Shown here: piece after piece, positions 7,486 through 12,939 of the stretch
Numbering within the stretch: the stretch's first letter is position 1
Layout: the number at the start of each line of letters is the position of its first letter
Assembly (NCBI GenBank): GCA_016765235.1
Contig: JAESQH010000154.1
Coordinates: 1,833-14,771 of the forward strand
DNA: 12,939 nt
Reading direction: 5' to 3'
Source: Paracoccaceae bacterium
GTDB lineage: Bacteria; Pseudomonadota; Alphaproteobacteria; Rhodobacterales; Rhodobacteraceae
Position numbers and translations under genes: made by a program
The notes under the pieces: model-generated
The model's database searches: none
Told to the model about the DNA's origin: nothing
The model's input: the letters and a program-made list of their open reading frames with translations, nothing else

Positions 7486-8847
7486 TTGAACACTCCAGAA
7501 CATAAACACGGTACTCCTTCGCTTCTTCAGGCGGCCGCAAATACAGATGTGCGGCTTGAGTTCCCTAAAACCAGTTTTCGCACCGATTCTCCCGCCCTGC
7601 TTCTTATGCTATTGCCAGCATTGCTAGGATTCGGGTTTATCGCATTTGGCGTAATTTACGCCGGATCATTGCGCGCCGTTGCCTTTGAGTTTTCCTGGTT
7701 ATTTTTCGCATTTACATTAATAGGCGCCGCTATTTCTTCCAAAGCTCCGGTGGTCGAAGAAATCAAATACCTGCCGAAAGCATACTTGGTCGTGTTTTTT
7801 CTGTTCGCCTGCGTCTGGGCCTACACAACCATTTTCGTAGCCCCAAGCTCCCGCCAGGCCAACTACGCATCCGGCATCGGTATAACTGCCATCCTTGCAG
7901 GCCTCGCTTCGGCAGCTCTGAAAAGACGCTTTGGAAACCAGATTATTATCAAACTAAGTTGGGCGCTGTTTATCGCAATGCTGCTTCACGCCCCGTCCTG
8001 GATCTGGCTGTATGCACTTGAAGGTGGAAACCCGACATTTGACTGGAATCACTCTTCTCCTGGAGTGCCTAGCTTGCGGATGTACAGTTATTTGGTGGAG
8101 GCGGGTATCGCCGCAGGTCTTGGTTTGTTTTTCTTAACCGGGATTCACGACAGACAAAAACGGCGCATTTTATATCTCGGAACTACAATTCTCTGGATGT
8201 TGCTAATGTGGAGTGGTGGTAGAGGCGGGGTTTTTGCCCTGCTCGCACTGCTTCCGGTCGCTTCGGTAATTGTTCCCGAGTTTATAAGCAAGATGTGGAA
8301 ATTTGTATTCTCCACTTTAGCGCTCGGAGCAGGCTTGTCGATGCTCCTACCATTGCCGAGCGGAGATTTCGGAATACTGAGAAGAATAGCAAATGACGTG
8401 AACTCGAACTCGCTGAACGATTTATCGACTAACCGATTAACCATATGGGCTGACGCATACAGTGTTTTCCTCGATAGACCGATATTTGGCTATGGTGTCG
8501 CGCAATATAGGCATATTACGCAAAATCCGGAGTTGGTTAAAATGGAGCAGGCACACAATATAGTACTCGAGTCGCTGATGTCATTTGGTCTGGTAGGAAC
8601 GGTAGCTCTTGTATTTCTGCTGGGCAAGATATGGTTTACTGCCGCATTTAGGCTTCGTAGCAATCAATCCCTGGCAACTTTGCCAGTCTTCCTGATTTCA
8701 ACGACATTACTCGTCCACGGTCTTGTTTCTGGCACGTACTATCAAATCCATTCGGTCTTTATAATCGCAATCTCGCTGGGTCTTTTGCTCCATGTTCATG
8801 AAAAACCACCAAGCCAGCCCATCAAACATCCGCGCAATGAAACGTAA
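7486..8847 (+). CDS. Wzy/WaaL-type O-antigen polymerase or ligase family protein
   Basis: A 453-residue polytopic inner-membrane protein with about ten to twelve hydrophobic segments and the O-antigen ligase/polymerase (Wzy_C, PF04932) core. The core signature MWSGGRGGVF (W242 to about F250; R246 is the conserved Arg) lies near the start of the Wzy_C region; RLTIWADAYSVFLDRPIFGY (about 320-340) and QAHNIVLESLMSFGLVGT (H357-N358) follow. In this superfamily such residues in periplasmic loops handle the lipid-linked glycan. It either polymerises repeat units (Wzy) or ligates glycan to lipid A core or protein (WaaL/PglL-like); motifs do not separate these. Position in a cluster with a WecA-like initiator favours Wzy. 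The start is TTG at 7486, supported by AAGGA at 7472-7476, nine bases upstream. The gene is intact. No Wzx flippase is seen beside it. Confidence 0.85.
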   Translation: MNTPEHKHGTPSLLQAAANTDVRLEFPKTSFRTDSPALLLMLLPALLGFGFIAFGVIYAGSLRAVAFEFSWLFFAFTLIGAAISSKAPVVEEIKYLPKAYLVVFFLFACVWAYTTIFVAPSSRQANYASGIGITAILAGLASAALKRRFGNQIIIKLSWALFIAMLLHAPSWIWLYALEGGNPTFDWNHSSPGVPSLRMYSYLVEAGIAAGLGLFFLTGIHDRQKRRILYLGTTILWMLLMWSGGRGGVFALLALLPVASVIVPEFISKMWKFVFSTLALGAGLSMLLPLPSGDFGILRRIANDVNSNSLNDLSTNRLTIWADAYSVFLDRPIFGYGVAQYRHITQNPELVKMEQAHNIVLESLMSFGLVGTVALVFLLGKIWFTAAFRLRSNQSLATLPVFLISTTLLVHGLVSGTYYQIHSVFIIAISLGLLLHVHEKPPSQPIKHPRNET

Positions 8848-9087
8848 CAGGTCCCCAAAAGTTAATCACTGTTAAGCAACTTTTGTTCCCTAAATCTGAC
8901 CCATCTCTACTATTAATGGAGGGGAACAGGTGGGAAACAAAAGGGGTAATACATCTCCGCGACTGGTCGAGTCAGCAAAAGCACGGTTTTTGTCGTACAT
9001 TTGTAAATCTTCGTGACTTTGGCTATATTTCTTAGCAACGATGCCGTTGAGGCCAACGCCATTAAGTTGAAGCAAAATTTTGGCTAT

Positions 9088-9107
9088 GCGGCTAAGCCGC
9101 TTTTTTT
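9088..9107 (+). terminator. Short intrinsic terminator-like hairpin
   Basis: GCGGC, loop TAA, GCCGC, followed directly by seven T. The stem is only 5 bp but is all G/C and the T-run is immediate. It lies about 240 bases after the Wzy-like gene and could end that transcript. The T7 then A6 run that follows might give weak activity in the other direction too. Confidence 0.5.
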
Positions 9108-9178
9108 AAAAAACCGCGGAAAAATCAGTCGAAAAAATGTCGGCATTTGAAAAAATATTCCGTCCAATCAGCATAAAA

Positions 9179-9420
9179 ATGACTAAGTTCAGTTTTGCCT
9201 CAGCCAATGACCGTTATTCAGTGTTATCGACTGATCACACGCCATTTGTGGTCACACGCGGGCATTAAGTCGTCGCGTACAGCCTAAGCATTGCATGCAA
9301 CTATCCGTCGAAATAGATCCTACGTCAGGTAAAAAGGGCGCCGAAAAACCGATAGATTACGCGTTCAAGGAAAACACCGATGCGTTCGCTGTCCTGCCTT
9401 TGGGCGCAGGTCACCACTAA
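9179..9420 (+). other. Two adjacent short ORFs, possible remnants of one gene
   Basis: The frame at 9179-9268 (29 codons) begins MTKFSFASANDRYSVLSTDH. A second frame at 9295-9420 (41 codons) begins MQLSVEIDPTSGKKGAEKPI and ends AFAVLPLGAGHH. Both read on the + strand, have a balanced protein-like composition and are separated by a frame change. Neither has a Shine-Dalgarno. I do not recognise a family. They could be pieces of one decayed protein, small real peptides, or chance. Confidence is low. Confidence 0.25.
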
Positions 9421-9759
9421 TAAGCATTAACGGATTACGTAGCACAATGACGAGAAGGCACGGATCTACATGGGGAGCAATATCGGCTTATTTTTCGCGC
9501 ATTCATATTTCTAAACATAAGCCAATAAAGTGACCGTGAATTTGCGTTTGAGCATAATCCACAATTTAGTTAGGTGCTTTCGTCCAGCCACATCGACTAT
9601 GTAATTCAAATATTATGTAAATTGGTGAAAGCAACAATCCGCGCTAAAACGTTCGCTGTCGACGAAAATACTCGAAGAAATCAAATATGTTCGGTATACG
9701 ATACATATATACGTTTTACCTAGGCGGTTCCGTCCATTTTTTGAAAGTGACAGTATCAA

Positions 9760-10887
9760 ATGCCCAATCCCAAAGCTGCTCTCATCACTGGCGTAACTGG
9801 TCAAGACGGCTCTTATCTTGCTGAATTTCTGCTTGAGAAGGGATACGTAGTTCACGGTATCAAACGGCGGGCTTCGTCTTTTAATACACAGCGTGTGGAC
9901 CACATATATCAAGACCCGCATGTCGCGGAAAGTCGATTCAAGCTACATTACGGAGATCTGACGGATTCCTCGAACTTGACGCGGATCATTCAAGAAGTGC
10001 AACCGGACGAAGTGTATAATCTAGCGGCGCAATCGCATGTGGCAGTGAGCTTTGAATCACCGGAATATACGGCGGATGTGGATGCGCTGGGGACGCTGCG
10101 AATTTTGGAAGCTATCCGTCTACTCGGTCTAGAGAAAAAGACAAAGTTTTATCAAGCGTCAACTTCTGAGCTATACGGGAACGTTCAGGAAACTCCGCAG
10201 ACGGAAACAACACCGTTTTATCCACGCTCGCCTTATGCCGTGGCTAAGATGTATGCGTACTGGATAACAGTGAACTATCGCGAGGCATATGGAATGTATG
10301 CTTGTAACGGCATTCTGTTCAACCACGAATCTCCAAGACGAGGCAAGACGTTCGTGACCCGTAAAATCACGCGCGGACTGGCCAACATCTCGCAGGGCGT
10401 GGAAGATTGCCTGTATCTGGGCAATCTGGATGCAAAACGCGACTGGGGGCACGCTAAGGATTATGTCAGGATGCAATGGATGATGTTGCAGCAAGACAAG
10501 CCTGACGATTTTGTCATCGCGACCGGCATACAATACAGTGTACGCGACTTTATCCGCTGGTCGGCGGCCGAACTGGGCATCAGCCTACAGTTTAAAGGAA
10601 AGGGAATTGAGGAAATCGCGTTAGTTGCGAGGATTGATGGCGATCGAGCAAATTCGCTACAAGTCGGTGATGTGATCGTGCGAATTGATTCACGATATTT
10701 CCGCCCGACCGAAGTGGAAACATTGCTGGGCGATCCATCCAAAGCCAAGAAATTGCTGGGTTGGGTTCCCGAGATAACCGTGCAGGAAATGTGTGCCGAA
10801 ATGGTCGCTGAGGATTTAAAAGAGGCCAGACAACATTCCCTGCTGAAAGCACATGGGTATCAACCCACTGTGCCGATAGAACAGTAG
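9760..10887 (+). CDS. gmd: GDP-mannose 4,6-dehydratase
   Basis: Converts GDP-D-mannose to GDP-4-keto-6-deoxy-D-mannose in the cytoplasm with bound NADP; the product is the branch point to GDP-L-fucose, GDP-D-rhamnose, GDP-6-deoxy-talose and GDP-perosamine. It is an extended short-chain dehydrogenase: the nucleotide-binding GVTGQDG loop (G11, G14, G17), QRVDHIYQDPH, GDLTDSSNL, catalytic T135-S136-E137 in QASTSELYG, and Y159-x3-K163 in SPYAVAKMYAYW. The substrate loop FNHESPRRGKTFVTRKI and the C-terminal RYFRPTEVETLLGDPSKAKK, LLGWVPEITVQEM are typical. At 375 residues it matches the usual length of about 370 and is undamaged. The start ATG is preceded by a weak AAGTGA. It lies 13 bases upstream of manC, so the pair is likely one operon with its own promoter in the long leader. 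Confidence 0.96.
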   Translation: MPNPKAALITGVTGQDGSYLAEFLLEKGYVVHGIKRRASSFNTQRVDHIYQDPHVAESRFKLHYGDLTDSSNLTRIIQEVQPDEVYNLAAQSHVAVSFESPEYTADVDALGTLRILEAIRLLGLEKKTKFYQASTSELYGNVQETPQTETTPFYPRSPYAVAKMYAYWITVNYREAYGMYACNGILFNHESPRRGKTFVTRKITRGLANISQGVEDCLYLGNLDAKRDWGHAKDYVRMQWMMLQQDKPDDFVIATGIQYSVRDFIRWSAAELGISLQFKGKGIEEIALVARIDGDRANSLQVGDVIVRIDSRYFRPTEVETLLGDPSKAKKLLGWVPEITVQEMCAEMVAEDLKEARQHSLLKAHGYQPTVPIEQ

Positions 10888-10900
10888 GGGCGCGGGATCA

Positions 10901-12322
10901 ATGATTGACACTCAAAACTCCTTATTGCCCGTGATCCTAGCCGGAGGGTCGGGAACCCGTCTTTGGCCATTGTCTCGTAAACATTACGCCAAACAATATC
11001 TTGCGCTTGGTGGCGAGCGGACAATGTTGCAAGAGACGGTAGAACGGTTGGCTGATTTGGCTCACCGACCTCCTTTGCTAATTTGCAACGAAGACACACG
11101 GTTTTTAGCCGCCGAACAGATGCGCCAGATTGGGTGCAGCGATGCGTCAATCCTGTTGGAACCGGCAGGACGAAACACTGCCCCTGCGATTGCACTCGGC
11201 GCATTTGAGGCGGTTGCAGATGGGCGTGACCCTATACTTTTGGTGATGCCGGCAGACCACAAAATCCTCGACACCGCGAAGTTTATCTCTGCCGTACAAG
11301 TGGGAACTGAATTTGCTGCTTCTGGAAAACTTGTGACGTTTGGCGTTAGCCCGACACATCCCGAGACTGGATACGGTTATATTCGAAGTGGAGAAGCAAT
11401 CGCAGCTGCGTTCAAGGTTGATGCCTTTGTCGAAAAACCAAATTTGCATACCGCCGAGGATTACCTTAAAGGCGGTGGATATTTTTGGAACAGTGGAATT
11501 TTTATGTTCCGCGCCAGTCGATATCTGGAAGAATTGGAAAAATTTCGCCCCGACATTCTTAATGCCTGTCAGGGCGCATTTGCAGGAAAACAGGCCGATC
11601 TGGACTTCTTGCGCTTCGACAAAGATATGTTTCTAGCTTGTGCAAGCGAGTCCATCGATTACGCGGTTATGGAAAATACCGATGCTTCGATAATGGTACC
11701 TTTTGATGCGGGATGGAGCGATATTGGTTCCTGGGCGGCACTATGGGATGCCTCACCAAAAAACCCAGATGGAAATTGCGAAATTGGCGATGTGGTTAGT
11801 CTGAATGGATCTGGTAATTATATTAACGCAGGCAGCCGTCTAGTGACGGCGATCGGTTGTGAAAACATGGTAATCGTGGAGACTAAAGATGCAGTATTCG
11901 TCGCTCCCAAAGACAAAGTAGATGGTATTAAGGTATTGGTTACACAACTTAAAATGGAAAAACGTACCGAGATCGAATATCATCGTGAAGTTTATCGCCC
12001 ATGGGGGAAATACGATAGTGTTGATCTGGGCGAGCGCTATCAAGTGAAACGGATCACCGTTAAGCCGGGTGCAAAATTGTCAGTGCAAAAACACTTCCAC
12101 CGAGCCGAGCATTGGGTAGTAGTGCGAGGCACTGCGAAGGTAACAAAAGGTAACGAGACCATCCTTCTTTCGGAAAACCAATCCACGTACATTCCGCTCG
12201 GCGAGATCCACGCACTAGAAAACCCAGGCAAGGTACCGTTAGAATTAATCGAGGTGCAATCTGGTAGCTATCTTGGCGAAGACGATATTGTGCGGTTTGA
12301 AGATAGATATGGACGAGAATAA
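10901..12322 (+). CDS. manC: Mannose-1-phosphate guanylyltransferase / mannose-6-phosphate isomerase (type II)
   Basis: A two-domain enzyme that makes GDP-mannose: the N-terminal domain joins GTP and mannose-1-phosphate, and the C-terminal cupin domain interconverts fructose-6-phosphate and mannose-6-phosphate. Motifs: GGSGTRLWPLSRKHYAKQYL (15-34), the pyrophosphorylase signature; LLVMPADHKI; FVEKP (176-180), the sugar-phosphate site; PFDAGWSDIGSW (267-278); then the isomerase part with YRPWGKYDSVD (from 365), GAKLSVQKHFHRAEHWVVVR with the metal-binding His residues, and ENQSTYIPLGEIHALENPG. Length of 473 is normal for ManC/CpsB/XanB. It starts 13 bases after gmd with a G-rich ribosome binding site, so it is in the same operon. 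No phosphomannomutase, which would link the two activities, is in the window. Confidence 0.95.
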   Translation: MIDTQNSLLPVILAGGSGTRLWPLSRKHYAKQYLALGGERTMLQETVERLADLAHRPPLLICNEDTRFLAAEQMRQIGCSDASILLEPAGRNTAPAIALGAFEAVADGRDPILLVMPADHKILDTAKFISAVQVGTEFAASGKLVTFGVSPTHPETGYGYIRSGEAIAAAFKVDAFVEKPNLHTAEDYLKGGGYFWNSGIFMFRASRYLEELEKFRPDILNACQGAFAGKQADLDFLRFDKDMFLACASESIDYAVMENTDASIMVPFDAGWSDIGSWAALWDASPKNPDGNCEIGDVVSLNGSGNYINAGSRLVTAIGCENMVIVETKDAVFVAPKDKVDGIKVLVTQLKMEKRTEIEYHREVYRPWGKYDSVDLGERYQVKRITVKPGAKLSVQKHFHRAEHWVVVRGTAKVTKGNETILLSENQSTYIPLGEIHALENPGKVPLELIEVQSGSYLGEDDIVRFEDRYGRE

Positions 12323-12550
12323 ACAACGGTTGCATTTGGAAATGCTGATACTATTTGGCATCGTTCCAACACATATCTTGCCCAGATACGGTTATATTTA
12401 TATCGTGTAGTAGTTGATATGTTGTATCAAAATAGTCTTCCACGCCAAAAGAAATCTTGGGCAACAACACTGTTAGTTTGGTAATCCCCCCGAAAGTAGG
12501 TGGTGTTCATAAGTAGAATTTTCTCGGCATAATGATCTGAGGAGATTTTG

Positions 12551-12814
12551 ATGAAGAAGACACGATACAGCGACTCGCGAATCATGGGGATACTACGGCA
12601 AGCCGAGAGCGGTGTGCCGGTATCTGAACTTTGCCGAGAACATGGAATGAGCAATGCCAGCTTTTACAAATGGCGGGCGAAGTTTGGCGGTATGGACGCT
12701 TCGATGATGTCGGAGATGAAGGCTTTGGCCGAGGAAAACCGCCGCCTGAAGCGGATGTATGCCGAGATGAGCATGCAGAATGACCTGCTGAAGGAAGTGC
12801 TTGGAAAAAAGTAA
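12551..12814 (+). CDS. IS3-family transposase OrfA (IS407-like)
   Basis: An 87-residue DNA-binding subunit. It opens with MKKTRYSDSRIMGILRQAES and has the helix-turn-helix GVPVSELCREHGMSNASFYK, WRAKFGGMDAS, then a leucine-rich coiled coil LAEENRRLKRMYAEMSMQND that mediates oligomerisation. ATG at 12551 is preferred over TTG at 12548 because GAGGAG ends 6 bases before it. The end holds AAAAAAG (12805-12811), read in frame as A AAA AAG, the standard -1 slippery heptamer of IS3 elements, just before TAA. The gene appears intact, so the element may be recent or active. Confidence 0.9.
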   Translation: MKKTRYSDSRIMGILRQAESGVPVSELCREHGMSNASFYKWRAKFGGMDASMMSEMKALAEENRRLKRMYAEMSMQNDLLKEVLGKK

Positions 12815-12939
12815 TGCGGCCGTCTCTACGCAAGGAGATGGCCGTGAAAGTGGTCGCCAGTCACAGGGTCAGCATTGCGCTGGCCTGCCGGGCGTTCAGC
12901 ATCGGCGAAAGCTGTTATCGCTACGAGTACCAGTTGAGT
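12814..12939 (+). CDS. IS3-family transposase OrfB, N-terminal part (3' end outside window)
   Basis: The visible 42 residues start MRPSLRKEMAVKVVASHRVS and contain IALACRAFSIGESCYRY, the N-terminal HTH region of IS3/IS407 OrfB; the DDE integrase core lies beyond the window. The ATG overlaps the OrfA stop (TAATG). A -1 slip at the AAAAAAG heptamer joins OrfA to this frame through KKVMRP to give the OrfAB transposase. No damage is visible so far. Confidence 0.88.
   Translation, partial: MRPSLRKEMAVKVVASHRVSIALACRAFSIGESCYRYEYQLS

Larger units (their letters stand above)
8848..9759. other. 912-base region without a convincing gene
   Basis: The stretch between the Wzy-like gene and gmd is A/T-rich and full of stops. 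Just after the Wzy stop there is an inverted repeat AAAAGTT (8857-8863) and AACTTTT (8878-8884). A terminator-like hairpin lies at 9088-9107. Two short + strand frames (9179-9268 and 9295-9420) may be gene remnants. A 61-codon minus-strand frame at 8890-9075 has no recognised motif. The last 300 bases before gmd contain no good ORF and presumably hold its promoter, including a very A/T-rich patch at about 9685-9720, but I cannot define the -35 and -10 boxes reliably. No tRNA or CRISPR repeats were seen. Confidence 0.6.
12479..12939 (+). mobile_element. IS3-family insertion sequence (IS407-like group), left part only
   Basis: The element begins somewhere around 12471-12485, where the C-rich GGTAATCCCCCCGAAAGTAG resembles the C-run found near IS407-group termini. 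It contains orfA, an A6G frameshift site, and the beginning of orfB, and runs off the window end. The exact left tip and target duplication cannot be set without the right end. It lies about 155 bases after manC, so it may have separated that operon from further polysaccharide genes. Confidence 0.75.

Noticed and set aside
8890..9075. 61-codon minus-strand frame, considered as a transposase remnant
   Set aside because: No transposase motif could be identified and there are no matching terminal repeats.
9221..9262. TCACACGC occurring twice, 10 bases apart, considered as start of a repeat array
   Set aside because: Only two short copies and no further units, so not a CRISPR or iteron array.

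Overview
This window looks like chromosomal DNA from an alphaproteobacterium, most likely of the Rhodobacterales/roseobacter type. That placement is an inference from protein style: an intracellular PHA depolymerase, a YgjP-like zinc peptidase, an FCD-type GntR regulator, and a WecA/Wzy polysaccharide cluster. It does not come from any marker gene. Almost every gene reads on the + strand; the one clear exception is a broken hydrolase.

Layout. (1) 1-1706: ordinary chromosomal genes. These are the C-terminal end of PHA depolymerase phaZ, overlapping by a TTGA junction with a DUF45/M48-type metallopeptidase, then a GntR/FCD regulator flanked by two perfect palindromes. (2) 1707-2900: a more A/T-rich, decayed stretch with a minus-strand alpha/beta hydrolase pseudogene that changes frame three times. 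(3) 2901-8847: a surface-polysaccharide cluster. It holds a zinc-ribbon SAM methyltransferase (frameshifted), a GT4 glycosyltransferase (internal deletion with a perfect hairpin at the break), a WecA/MraY-like polyprenyl-phosphate sugar-phosphate transferase (intact), a short GT2 glycosyltransferase (one in-frame TAA), a second GT2 (intact), and a Wzy/WaaL-type O-antigen polymerase or ligase (intact). (4) 8848-9759: about 0.9 kb without a convincing gene, holding a terminator-like hairpin and two very short ORFs that could be remnants. (5) 9760-12322: gmd and manC, both intact, which together make GDP-4-keto-6-deoxy-D-mannose. (6) About 12479 to the end: the left part of an IS3-family (IS407-like) insertion sequence with orfA, an A6G slippery site and the start of orfB.

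How the genes work together. ManC makes GDP-mannose and Gmd converts it to GDP-4-keto-6-deoxymannose. The WecA-like enzyme would start the repeat unit on undecaprenyl phosphate, glycosyltransferases would extend it, the methyltransferase may modify a sugar, and the Wzy-like protein would polymerise or ligate it. No Wzx flippase and no enzyme that finishes the deoxysugar (reductase, epimerase or aminotransferase) is visible.

The main observation is that lesions cluster between about 2.0 and 6.1 kb (three frame changes, one frameshift, one deletion, one nonsense codon) while genes on both sides, and some among them, are intact. This is either real decay of a polysaccharide locus next to an IS element or local sequence error. 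I do not see a clearly novel system.
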